13,423 bases of DNA, from positions 1 through 13,423 of the forward strand of contig JAHEFC010000061.1 of NCBI GenBank assembly GCA_024640385.1. Reading direction: 5' to 3'. A model generated the notes under the pieces. The model saw nothing but the letters and a program-made list of their open reading frames with translations, was not told where the DNA came from and made no database searches. The stretch comes from Sphingobacteriales bacterium (GTDB lineage: Bacteria > Bacteroidota > Bacteroidia > Chitinophagales > Chitinophagaceae). Numbering within the stretch: the first letter of the stretch is position 1; every line of letters begins with the position of its first letter. Below, piece after piece: positions 6,015 through 13,129 of the stretch. A program made the translations under genes and the position numbers.

Positions 6015-7940
6015 ATGAAAAGAATAGTCATTGTTCTCCTGTTTGTCGCGATTTCCACTCATGCAGTCCTGGCCCAGATCAACATTATTCCCCAACCCGT
6101 TGAAATAAAAACCGGTCAGGGGTATTTTAAACTGAATCCCAATTCGGGGATCAGTTATCCAGCGAATAATACTGATGCCCGCCGGGTTGCAGAGCAGCTC
6201 GCCCAGCAACTGTCCAGGGTCACGGGCTACAAGATCCCTGTGCTTTCCGGCATTATGACCACTGGCCTGGGAAACATCACACTAAACATCAATGCCAACC
6301 TGGATCCCAAACTGGGTAATGAAGGCTATAACCTGAAAGTAAATGAAACCATCACTACCATCACAGCGAATTCTGCTGCCGGACTTTTTTATGGTGTTCA
6401 AACATTCAAACAACTCCTGCCTGATGAAATAGAAGGAATGGTGAAGGCCGAAAATATACAATGGCAGGCCCCCGCTGTTGAGATCACTGATTATCCCCGT
6501 TTTGGATGGAGGGGATTGATGCTTGATGTATCACGACACTTTTTCAATAAAGAGGAGGTGAAAAGATATATTGATGATATGGTGAAGTACAAGTACAACA
6601 TACTGCATTTTCATCTTACAGACGACCAGGGATGGAGGATCGAGATCAAATCTCTTCCGAAACTTACAGAAGTAGGCGCATGGAATGTGAAGAAAACAGG
6701 CCGTTTCGGTACTTTCTCCAAACCCGATTCCACTGAACCCCGCGATTATGGCGGATTCTATACACAGGAGGATATTTCAGAACTGGTACAGTATGCGAAA
6801 GACAGGTTCGTGAATATCGTGCCGGAGATCGATGTGCCGGGGCATAGTCTTGCAGCCATTGCATCTTATCCTGAGCTTGTTTCCACCCCGGGGAAATACT
6901 ATGTAAACTCAGGGGAGAAATTCATGGAATGGCCTCCTAAAGGGCATTTTTACGGATTGATCGATAATACACTTAACCCGGCCAGTGAAAAAGTATATAC
7001 ATTCCTGGATAAGGTATTCACGGAAATAGCCCAGTTGTTTCCGTTTGAATATATCCATATGGGCGGAGACGAAACTGCACGCAATTTCTGGGAAAAAAGC
7101 GCCGAGATCAAAGCGCTGATGCAAAAGGAAAAACTGAAGAACCTGGATGAAGTGCAGGCCTATTTTGTCACACGGGTCAACAAGATCATCAATTCAAAAG
7201 GAAAGAAAATGATAGGGTGGGATGAAATTCTTGATGGCGGGCTTACTCCCGGTGCTGCAGTGATGAGCTGGAGGGGTGGACAGGCTGGTGTTTCCGGAAT
7301 GTCAGGTGGTGCAAGAGCGGCGAAGATGGGGCATGAGGTAGTGATGACGCCACAGGATTTTGTTTACCTGGACTATATGCAGGGAGACGAAATCATGGAG
7401 CCTAAAGTATATGCCAGTTTAAGGATGAAGAAAGTGTACAGCTTTGAACCGATACCGGAAGGAGTAGATCCGAAATTTATTAAAGGTGGGCAGGGCAATC
7501 TCTGGACTGAGCAGGTGTATAATCTGCGTCAACTGCAGTACATGACATGGCCCCGGGGCCTGGCATTGTCCGAAGCGGTATGGTCGCCCAAGTCGTCCAG
7601 GAACTGGTCTGATTTTATAACCAGGGTGGAAGATCAACTTGCGCGGTTGACAATGGCGGGAACAAAATATTCCCCGGCTATGTATGAGCCGGATATCAAA
7701 GCTTCAAAAGCGGGTGCAAACGGTGTGGAAGTGCAATTGAATACTGAAATCGACGGCGTGGATGTTTATTACAGTTTTGACAATTCCTTCCCTGATAATT
7801 ATTATCCGAAATATACAGCACCCGTTACTGTGCCAAAAGACGCGGAACAATTGAGGATCGTTTCTTACCGGAATGGCAGGCAGGTGGGCAGGCCGATGAC
7901 GATTTCGGTTGCTGAACTTCGTAAACGTGCAGGTCTCTAA
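6015..7940 (+). CDS. Secreted beta-N-acetylhexosaminidase, GH20
   Basis: Exported glycoside hydrolase, 641 residues, that removes terminal N-acetylglucosamine or N-acetylgalactosamine from chitin fragments, peptidoglycan or glycoproteins. A signal peptide occupies residues 1-20 (cut before Gln21). An N-terminal GH20b domain covers about 22-155. The catalytic barrel starts at YPRFGWRGLMLDVSRHF (160-176, with substrate-binding Arg166), continues through HLTDDQGW (200-207) and EIDVPGH (271-277), and carries the catalytic Asp352-Glu353 pair in HMGGDET (348-354). Later barrel elements are GWDEIL, MSWRGG (417-422) and NLWTEQ (495-500). Residues from about 565 form a chitobiase/hexosaminidase C-terminal beta domain (VDVYYSFDNSFPD). 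Mechanism by family: substrate-assisted retaining hydrolysis. There is no lipobox, so the protein is probably periplasmic or secreted. It is monocistronic, facing a convergent Gfo/Idh gene across a long hairpin. Confidence 0.96.
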   Translation: MKRIVIVLLFVAISTHAVLAQINIIPQPVEIKTGQGYFKLNPNSGISYPANNTDARRVAEQLAQQLSRVTGYKIPVLSGIMTTGLGNITLNINANLDPKLGNEGYNLKVNETITTITANSAAGLFYGVQTFKQLLPDEIEGMVKAENIQWQAPAVEITDYPRFGWRGLMLDVSRHFFNKEEVKRYIDDMVKYKYNILHFHLTDDQGWRIEIKSLPKLTEVGAWNVKKTGRFGTFSKPDSTEPRDYGGFYTQEDISELVQYAKDRFVNIVPEIDVPGHSLAAIASYPELVSTPGKYYVNSGEKFMEWPPKGHFYGLIDNTLNPASEKVYTFLDKVFTEIAQLFPFEYIHMGGDETARNFWEKSAEIKALMQKEKLKNLDEVQAYFVTRVNKIINSKGKKMIGWDEILDGGLTPGAAVMSWRGGQAGVSGMSGGARAAKMGHEVVMTPQDFVYLDYMQGDEIMEPKVYASLRMKKVYSFEPIPEGVDPKFIKGGQGNLWTEQVYNLRQLQYMTWPRGLALSEAVWSPKSSRNWSDFITRVEDQLARLTMAGTKYSPAMYEPDIKASKAGANGVEVQLNTEIDGVDVYYSFDNSFPDNYYPKYTAPVTVPKDAEQLRIVSYRNGRQVGRPMTISVAELRKRAGL

Positions 7941-7950
7941 TTAAAGAGAA

Positions 7951-8005
7951 AGAGAGTAAGAGAGGCAGAGAGGCAGAAAAGAGAATTCTGCCTCTCTTAC
8001 TCTCT
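7951..8005. terminator. Perfect 19-bp inverted repeat between convergent genes
   Basis: The left arm AGAGAGTAAGAGAGGCAGA (7951-7969) is the exact reverse complement of 7987-8005, with a 17-base spacer. It begins 10 bases after the hexosaminidase stop and its right arm touches the Gfo/Idh stop codon (8004-8006). The placement suits a bidirectional terminator or 3'-end mRNA stabiliser. There is no strong T tract on the plus side; on the minus side TTTCTCTTTAATT follows. The left arm is almost pure purine, and GAGGCAGA is repeated inside the spacer, allowing alternative pairing. Confidence 0.65.
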
Positions 8006-9005
8006 ACCTATCTAGTTTATCTGCATTATAATGTATCCCCACGATCTTCCTGATCCTGTCCATCAGCTCCATCAGCTCCAGTGTATCTTTGTGGGTCATA
8101 ACTGGACTTTCCGCCAGGCCTTGTTTCAGGCATTCATGCACATGCCGCACCTGGTATTGATATCCCCAGCCGCCTTCTTTTGAAAAAGGAATGGCTTCAA
8201 GACTGTCAATTTTACCCGGGTAATAATGTATGGTGGTGGATGGCTCATAGAACCTGCTGAGCAGCCTGATCCTTCCGGCATCACCGGCTATGTCAGCTTC
8301 TGTAGCCAGGTTTGAACTGAAACTGGAAAGCATCTGCGCCAACGCCCCGTTCCTGTAATAGAACTGTACAGCCAGTTGCTCGTCAACACCTGTTGATGCC
8401 GGTTTCATGAAAGCCTGGATCTCATCGGGCATGCCCAGGAATGAATGAACAAAAAATATATTGTAAATGCCAATGTCCAGCAGTGTGCCACCACCGAGTG
8501 CCGGATCGAATATCCTTTGGGGAATCGGATCAACCGGTTTGAATCCGAAGTTCGCCTGCATGGACATCAGCTTTCCCAGTTTGCCTTCCGATATCATCGC
8601 CTTCACCATATTATAGTGAGGAAGAAATTTAGACCAAAGTGCTTCCATCAGGAAAATATTTCGGCTACGCGCTTCCGTTATCATCTCGTAAGCCTGGCGG
8701 GAATTGATCGCAAAAGCCTTTTCGCAGAGCACCGCTTTGTTGTGCTTCAGACATAACAGGGTATGTTCATGGTGATGCGAATGTGGTGTGGCTACGTAAA
8801 TAATATCAACTTCTACGTCTGCAACCAGCTCTTCATAAGAGCCATGAATATTGGGTGCAGGATATTTTTTGGCAAATTCCAGGGCTTTTTCTTTGGAACG
8901 GGAAGCTACGGCCACCAGTTCAGCATCCTTAACAAGCAGGAGGTCTGATGCAAATTTTCCGGCAATTCTGCCGCAGCCGAGTATGCCCCATCTGATCTTA
9001 TTCAT
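8004..9005 (-). CDS. Gfo/Idh/MocA-family NAD(P)-dependent oxidoreductase
   Basis: Soluble dehydrogenase of 333 residues. The N-terminal Rossmann fold shows ILGCGRIAGKFA (8-19); the second segment carries CEKAFAIN (94-101), corresponding to the family EKP motif with Lys96. The C-terminal domain has GGGTLLDIGIYNI (171-183). This form, with Tyr181 after DIG, resembles the dimeric dihydrodiol dehydrogenase / 1,5-anhydro-D-fructose or xylose dehydrogenase branch, in which a Lys and a Tyr at these places are catalytic. The substrate is probably a sugar or polyol but cannot be told from sequence. The upstream EcsC-like gene ends 44 bases away on the same strand, so they may be co-transcribed, although an imperfect hairpin lies between. 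Start at the ATG at 9005, immediately before the Rossmann strand. Confidence 0.9.
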   Translation of the reverse strand: MNKIRWGILGCGRIAGKFASDLLLVKDAELVAVASRSKEKALEFAKKYPAPNIHGSYEELVADVEVDIIYVATPHSHHHEHTLLCLKHNKAVLCEKAFAINSRQAYEMITEARSRNIFLMEALWSKFLPHYNMVKAMISEGKLGKLMSMQANFGFKPVDPIPQRIFDPALGGGTLLDIGIYNIFFVHSFLGMPDEIQAFMKPASTGVDEQLAVQFYYRNGALAQMLSSFSSNLATEADIAGDAGRIRLLSRFYEPSTTIHYYPGKIDSLEAIPFSKEGGWGYQYQVRHVHECLKQGLAESPVMTHKDTLELMELMDRIRKIVGIHYNADKLDR

Positions 9006-9049
9006 AGAAACTTGATTATCACTAAAGGTAACGGATTATGACCTTAGGA

Positions 9050-9763
9050 TTATGGAAGCCCGTATTCTCTCATACGGTAAGCCTGCATGGCTGTTTCGCC
9101 GAGCTGGTTGGTCAATTTGTGATTTACATATACACCCACAGCGGCGCCAATACCGGGGATCAGTTGCATGAGTTTGGCCAGATCAATATAATCCCTGTAT
9201 TCCTGCTGCAATTTTCTCCAATCCGGCTGTTCATTCCTTTTACTGTCGTCACTGATCCAGTTTTCCAATTCAGCATAAACCTGGTTCCTGTGGTGCTGGC
9301 TTGCGAAGCTCAGCTGAAAAATATGCAGTATAAAGATCCTTTCCCTGGAGTCTTTCACATCATAACCATAAGCAGCGGCAATCTCAAGCAGCATCTTGAT
9401 CTTGATGCTGAGCCAGAGGGGAAAATCTGCGAGCCCCAGCAATATTCCGCCAGCTCCTGTTACACCACCTTCCACAGCAGCGGTTTTCCTGTAGAAACTG
9501 ATCCTGTCGTACACTTTTTTCTCACGATCTTCTAAAGAGGCATTGATGAGAGGTGCAGGCGTTATGATGCCCGCACCAGTGATCAGTCCGCGCGTCATTT
9601 GCCTGATGGCCTCAGTGATCACCCGGTGTATTTTTTCCGGGATCATCCTGTTCATTCGGTCCTGCATGCCTTTAGACATACGGTTGATCAGGGAAGGTTT
9701 CCGCTGCATTCTTACCTGCCAGCGTTGCATTTCCCTGATGGCCTGCTGTTCATAGAGAGTCAT
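9050..9763 (-). CDS. EcsC-family protein
   Basis: A 237-residue member of the EcsC family (named after a Bacillus gene in the ecs ABC-transporter operon; molecular function unsettled). The characteristic core is AAVEGGVTGAGGILLGLADFPLWLSIKIKMLLEIAAAYGYD (written here in pieces: AAVEGG at 95-100, the Gly/Leu-rich hydrophobic stretch 101-125, and IAAAYGYD at 128-135). The C-terminal IPGIGAAVGVYVNHKL (202-217) is the second hallmark. Hydrophobic Gly-rich stretches suggest membrane association without clear transmembrane helices. The N-terminus is rich in Arg, Met and Gln. It is the first gene before the Gfo/Idh gene and no ABC transporter is near, so the ecs context does not apply. Confidence 0.85.
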   Translation of the reverse strand: MTLYEQQAIREMQRWQVRMQRKPSLINRMSKGMQDRMNRMIPEKIHRVITEAIRQMTRGLITGAGIITPAPLINASLEDREKKVYDRISFYRKTAAVEGGVTGAGGILLGLADFPLWLSIKIKMLLEIAAAYGYDVKDSRERIFILHIFQLSFASQHHRNQVYAELENWISDDSKRNEQPDWRKLQQEYRDYIDLAKLMQLIPGIGAAVGVYVNHKLTNQLGETAMQAYRMREYGLP

Positions 9764-9845
9764 GTGTTAAAATTAATGCTTTCACTGTGCAACTGGCTGG
9801 CCTGCGCGGAAAGTGAGATTGGCCCTGAATTTTTCGGATCCACGT

Positions 9846-9870
9846 GTAACAAATCGGGTGTATTTGTTAC
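9846..9870. promoter_or_regulatory. Perfect 9-bp palindrome, probable operator
   Basis: GTAACAAAT (9846-9854) and ATTTGTTAC (9862-9870) are exact reverse complements separated by 7 bases. The site sits 22 bases upstream of the small membrane protein ATG (9893) and 82 bases upstream of the divergent EcsC-family start. Length, symmetry and position in a divergent promoter region fit a dimeric repressor or activator site. A 5'-UTR hairpin is the alternative. Confidence 0.5.
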
Positions 9871-9892
9871 TAATCAGTAAAAATGATTGTAT

Positions 9893-10165
9893 ATGATTGA
9901 GACTGTTGCTCCGAAGGGCAGATTTCTGTCAAAAAGATTAAACAGGGTGGGGTATGGCGCCTTTGTGTTGCTAGCCTTCTATTACCTGCTCATTTCACAA
10001 GATGTTTCTCAGGCCATGGCTACATTGGCGATTGCGTTGATCTTTGACCCTTTTGACCAGGCAATACCTTTTGCGAAAAGGCCTTTCTTTCAAAGGGCCT
10101 GGCTGATGGTTCATGTCCTTGGAATCATGGTCCTTTTAATAGTCTTTCTGAAAGATTTTATCTGA
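9893..10165 (+). CDS. Small conserved two-helix membrane protein
   Basis: Uncharacterised protein of 90 residues. The basic N-terminus (KGRFLSKRLNR) is followed by a first hydrophobic span at about 19-50 (possibly with a break at SQDVSQ), a polar loop with FDPFDQ and KRPFFQRAW, and a second hydrophobic span at about 70-86 (MVHVLGIMVLLIVFL). FDPFDQ followed by a QRAWLMVH-type segment looks like a family recurrent in Bacteroidota that I recall without a named function. An in-frame TTG at 9887 would add two residues; I chose the ATG at 9893. Positive charges before helix 1 predict a cytoplasmic N-terminus. It is preceded by a perfect palindrome that may control it, and it ends 13 bases before the convergent CHAD gene's stop. 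Confidence 0.7.
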   Translation: MIETVAPKGRFLSKRLNRVGYGAFVLLAFYYLLISQDVSQAMATLAIALIFDPFDQAIPFAKRPFFQRAWLMVHVLGIMVLLIVFLKDFI

Positions 10166-10178
10166 GGTTGGCAGGGGA

Positions 10179-10958
10179 TCATGAAATGAATATCGCATTG
10201 TTTTTGTCTGCCATGAACAGACTGATGCCGTTAAACTGTTCCTTCTCTTTTTTGATCAGTTCTCCCAGGCCTTGATTTTTTTTATCCGGGTTGAATTCAT
10301 TCAGGCAGTCCAGAAACATCACGGTGTCATGCCATTTACCAATCATGTCCTGCAATTGTTCCAGGTTTTTCATGGAAAATGGCAGTTGTTTTTTCAATGA
10401 AGCCGGTATCATTTCCTGGATATAGAGCAGATGTTTGATCTGTTTTCTTCCTTCATGAAGGTAGTCGCGGTTCAGGGGTCTATTGAATACCTGCTTGAGG
10501 TAATCCGATTTCAAATCATGGTAGAGCAGGACTTCGCTTGTCTGAAGTGGATGTAATTTCTGCCCTGTCATTTCATTGCGAAACGCAAACAGCATTTTCA
10601 GATGGGCGGGTCCCTGACCGGTCAGTTTCCTGGTGTTTGTTTTGACGATCTTTTTATGGTATTCGTTGATCTTTTTATTTTCCAGCCCCGATTTTTCCAT
10701 GCTGTTCAGGATGATCTGGGAGCTTCTCACGGCACCTGTTGTTTTGAACAAAGACCTCATTCCAAGTAAAGGCAGGTTTCCCGGCTGGTAACCACGGATC
10801 TTGTTCAGTTCTGAAAGTGCAAATATCTTTTTGATATTGACCCTGACATCGTGTATCTCTTTCTTGCCGGGCATTTCATTCTTCAGGTCAACAAGGAATT
10901 TTCTGATGGATGCCAATTCCCGATTCAAATATTTCGCCTGGTCAGTTTTGCTCAGCAT
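10179..10958 (-). CDS. CHAD-domain protein (putative polyphosphate-binding)
   Basis: A 259-residue protein consisting of one alpha-helical CHAD domain (conserved histidine alpha-helical domain). CHAD domains bind inorganic polyphosphate and often accompany CYTH triphosphatases or polyphosphate enzymes. Seen: HDVRVNIKK (36-44), the first His/Arg/Lys motif; LHEGRKQIKHL (167-177), the mirrored second motif; and LQDMIGKWHDTVMF (202-215), corresponding to the LGxxHD block. The LRD block of the first half is altered to TGAVRSSQII (75-84), Ser replacing Asp. Lysines are abundant throughout, as expected for a polyanion binder. No CYTH domain is fused or adjacent. It is divergent from the pyruvate kinase gene across a 145-base gap. 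Family call is good; the ligand is inferred. Confidence 0.82.
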   Translation of the reverse strand: MLSKTDQAKYLNRELASIRKFLVDLKNEMPGKKEIHDVRVNIKKIFALSELNKIRGYQPGNLPLLGMRSLFKTTGAVRSSQIILNSMEKSGLENKKINEYHKKIVKTNTRKLTGQGPAHLKMLFAFRNEMTGQKLHPLQTSEVLLYHDLKSDYLKQVFNRPLNRDYLHEGRKQIKHLLYIQEMIPASLKKQLPFSMKNLEQLQDMIGKWHDTVMFLDCLNEFNPDKKNQGLGELIKKEKEQFNGISLFMADKNNAIFIS

Positions 10959-11081
10959 GGCAAATTGTTAGGGATCCTAAATTAAGAAACAATATCCAAG
11001 GCATGGTAAATACTGATTTCTTTTATGCCTTAAATGATGAATGTCATATGCTGTGAATGGTATACCCCAATAACTATGATC

Positions 11082-11089
11082 TAAATTTG
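11082..11089 (+). promoter_or_regulatory. Candidate -7 box for pyruvate kinase gene
   Basis: TAAATTTG is an exact match to TAnnTTTG and ends 14 bases before the ATG at 11104, implying a very short leader. No TTTG lies at the expected -33 spacing. The remaining part of the 10959-11103 divergent gap holds a 7-bp inverted repeat (AAGGCAT at 10998-11004, ATGCCTT at 11025-11031) and nothing else recognisable. Confidence 0.35.
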
Positions 11090-11103
11090 CTTAAGGTTTG
11101 ATT

Positions 11104-12576
11104 ATGCAAGTTATCGCCGAAAAGCCCGTCACCATCAGGCAGGCCATTTCAAAGATCATTATTGACATGCATGCTGCAGTGAACAGCAGGAGTGATGAAT
11201 TGTCGCTGCTACATGAACGCCAGTACCTGAGTGCGCGCAATCTTCTTCATTATCTCATCCTGAGAAGTAAAGACATCAGGGACCTGCAGGATGAACTGCA
11301 TGTTGCCGGATTGTCTTCACTGGCCAGCAGTGAATCCCATACTTTAAGGCAGTTGCAGGCTATTCTGCAGAGACTGGGTGCGCATATAGACCAGAAGGAG
11401 ATCTCCCCATGCGATTATTATTTTGGCAGGGAGATGATAAGAAGTAACAGTCATAAACTGTTTGGGAATAAAGCGGACGATGAGATCCCATATCTCATGG
11501 TCACTTTTGATTCTCAGTTTGCCAGTGACTACCAGCTGATCAAGAAGTTACTACAGTCTGGCATGAACATAGCCAGGATCAATTGTGCCCACGACGATCC
11601 TGAAACCTGGCTGAACATGATTGACCTGGTGAAACTGGCAAGTGAACGTACAGGTCTGCCCTGTAAGATCTATATGGATCTTGGCGGGCCGAAAATGAGA
11701 ACGGTGATCAGGGAGAACGGTAAGTTGGTGGACAGGATCAGCTTGTCTGAAAAACAGGAGATCTGCATGGTGGACGATGTGCTTTCCGATCACACTGAAA
11801 ATGTAGTAATTGGCTGCGAAGAGCATGGGCTGATCAAACAATTGAAGAAAGGAAACAGGATACTTTTTGATGATGGCATCATAGAGGCTACGGTTTCGGA
11901 AAAGCACAAGTATGGAGTCAAATTGAGAATAGAGAGGGTTTCGGACAGGAAACAATTGTTACGCGCAGGCAAGGGAATGAATTTCCCGGATACGGAACTT
12001 AGGCTGCCGCCGCTGACCCCTTATGATATCAGTGTATTGCCATTTGTTGCCGAGCATGCAGACCTTGTGGGTTATTCGTTTGTCCGTAATGCCGGTGATC
12101 TGGAGAATCTGCAGACCTTGCTTTCTGCCTACGACAAGCGACCTTCGATCATTATTAAAATTGAAACTTCAGACGCCGTAAAGAACCTGCCGGCGCTGAT
12201 CATGCAGGGCATGCGGGACGAAGTATTTGGCGTGATGATAGCAAGAGGGGACCTGGCTGTTGAAATTGGTTTTGAGCGGTTGAGTGAGATCCAGGAAGAG
12301 ATCATGTGGATCTGCGAAGCTGCCCATGTGCCTGTGATTTGGGCAACACAGGTGCTTGAAACACTGAATAAATCCGGTATTGCAACCCGTTCCGAGATCA
12401 CTGACGCTTCCTACGCCGCTTTGGCGGAATGTGTGATGATCAACAAAGGAAATTACGTTCTCAAAGTAATAAAAACTCTGAACGATATCCTGCACAGAAG
12501 TGGCGGACACCACATCAAAAAACGGTACACATTCCGCTCAATGCAGATCGCTTTGAATTACCTTGGGAATGATTAA
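11104..12576 (+). CDS. Atypical pyruvate kinase: N-terminal extension, no C-terminal regulatory domain
   Basis: Cytoplasmic enzyme of 490 residues expected to convert phosphoenolpyruvate and ADP to pyruvate and ATP. Residues 1-128 are a helical extension with no counterpart in classical pyruvate kinase. The barrel starts at YLMVTFDSQ (about 130). Seen: ARINCAHDD (157-165; Arg158, Asn160, His163), DLGGPKMRT (192-200), B-domain RILFDDGII (252-260), IIIKIE with catalytic Lys352 and metal ligand Glu354, ARGDLAVEI with metal ligand Asp383, WATQVLE with Thr415. The usual AVMLSGETA is replaced by CVMINKGNY, and the chain ends soon after, so the C-terminal allosteric domain is missing. K+ ligands Ser (RLNFSHG) and Thr (DTKGPE) are Ala162 and Leu193, and Glu of GPE is Lys197, predicting K+-independence. 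The ATG at 11104 is preferred to an in-frame TTG at 11098. DinB follows 21 bases on. Confidence 0.85.
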   Translation: MQVIAEKPVTIRQAISKIIIDMHAAVNSRSDELSLLHERQYLSARNLLHYLILRSKDIRDLQDELHVAGLSSLASSESHTLRQLQAILQRLGAHIDQKEISPCDYYFGREMIRSNSHKLFGNKADDEIPYLMVTFDSQFASDYQLIKKLLQSGMNIARINCAHDDPETWLNMIDLVKLASERTGLPCKIYMDLGGPKMRTVIRENGKLVDRISLSEKQEICMVDDVLSDHTENVVIGCEEHGLIKQLKKGNRILFDDGIIEATVSEKHKYGVKLRIERVSDRKQLLRAGKGMNFPDTELRLPPLTPYDISVLPFVAEHADLVGYSFVRNAGDLENLQTLLSAYDKRPSIIIKIETSDAVKNLPALIMQGMRDEVFGVMIARGDLAVEIGFERLSEIQEEIMWICEAAHVPVIWATQVLETLNKSGIATRSEITDASYAALAECVMINKGNYVLKVIKTLNDILHRSGGHHIKKRYTFRSMQIALNYLGND

Positions 12577-12597
12577 ATTCCGGTTTAAACACCGGTT

Positions 12598-13062
12598 ATG
12601 AAAGAAACAGCGAGGATCTCCGGACTGATCAAAGCATTGTACAATGGCCACCCCTGGCTGGAAGTGACCATAATGGATAATCTGTCAAAACTTTCCTGGG
12701 AAAAAGCCGGCAAAAAAGCCCATCCGCGGCTGAATTCGATTTGGGAGATCGTGAATCACTTGGTCAGTTGGCGGCTAAACGTATTGAAAAGGGTACAGGG
12801 TGAAGTGATTAAAACACCGGAAAATAATTATTTCACAGCCGTGACAGATCAGTCGGAACAGGCATGGTTGCGTACACTGGATAACCTTCAGGCATCCCAG
12901 GAAGCATGGATCCAGTTTCTTGAGCAGGTGGATGACGGGATACTGGAAAAAACCTACCCCGTCAATAATATGACTTATTACGAGCAGATCCATGGTATCA
13001 TTCAGCACGATGCCTATCATCTTGGCCAGATCGTACTGCTGGCAAAAATGCAGTCTGAATAA
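12598..13062 (+). CDS. DinB-family four-helix metal-binding protein
   Basis: A 154-residue DinB/YfiT-like protein. This superfamily forms four-helix bundles with a three-His metal site, and members include thiol transferases and damage-inducible proteins of unknown activity. The likely His triad is His54 (in IVNHLVSWR), His137 and His141 (in QHDAYHLGQIVLL). The length matches the family. The start ATG is 21 bases after the pyruvate kinase stop, with only a 5-bp hairpin (CCGGT/ACCGG) between, so read-through from the kinase is likely. No functional link to the kinase is evident. It is followed by a small hairpin and T-rich stretch. Confidence 0.88.
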   Translation: MKETARISGLIKALYNGHPWLEVTIMDNLSKLSWEKAGKKAHPRLNSIWEIVNHLVSWRLNVLKRVQGEVIKTPENNYFTAVTDQSEQAWLRTLDNLQASQEAWIQFLEQVDDGILEKTYPVNNMTYYEQIHGIIQHDAYHLGQIVLLAKMQSE

Positions 13063-13069
13063 GGGTCTG

Positions 13070-13096
13070 AGGCGGTTCGCCTGATTGTGTTTTCTT
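13070..13096 (+). terminator. Weak candidate terminator after DinB gene
   Basis: A short hairpin AGGCG-GTT-CGCCT (13070-13082) is followed by GATTGTGTTTTCTT. The stem is only 5 bp and the T run is interrupted, so termination would be partial. It begins 7 bases after the DinB stop. Confidence 0.3.
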
Positions 13097-13114
13097 ACAA
13101 TCGTGGTAACTTTT
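13084..13114 (+). promoter_or_regulatory. Candidate promoter for the methyltransferase gene
   Basis: ATTG (13084-13087, one mismatch to the -33 TTTG) and TAACTTTT (13107-13114, one mismatch to TAnnTTTG) are separated by exactly 19 bases, the typical Bacteroidota spacing. The -7 box ends 15 bases before the ATG at 13130. The spacer overlaps a GATTGT/ACAATC inverted repeat (13083-13102). Confidence 0.4.
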
Positions 13115-13129
13115 AAAAAAATTGAGGGT

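Noticed and set aside
9022..9054. GGATTATG direct repeat (9033-9040, 9047-9054) and an imperfect CTAAAGGT/ACCTTAG hairpin
   Set aside because: Both are short, the second repeat copy runs into the EcsC-family stop codon, and no T tract follows on the minus strand, so chance is a sufficient explanation.
9038..9535. Open frame of 165 codons on the plus strand
   Set aside because: It lies antisense to the EcsC-family gene, whose family motifs are clear; the translated plus-strand product shows no recognisable domain.
12580..12595. CCGGT/ACCGG hairpin between pyruvate kinase and DinB genes as a terminator
   Set aside because: Only 5 bp of stem and no T tract, in a 21-base gap between same-strand genes; read-through is more likely.
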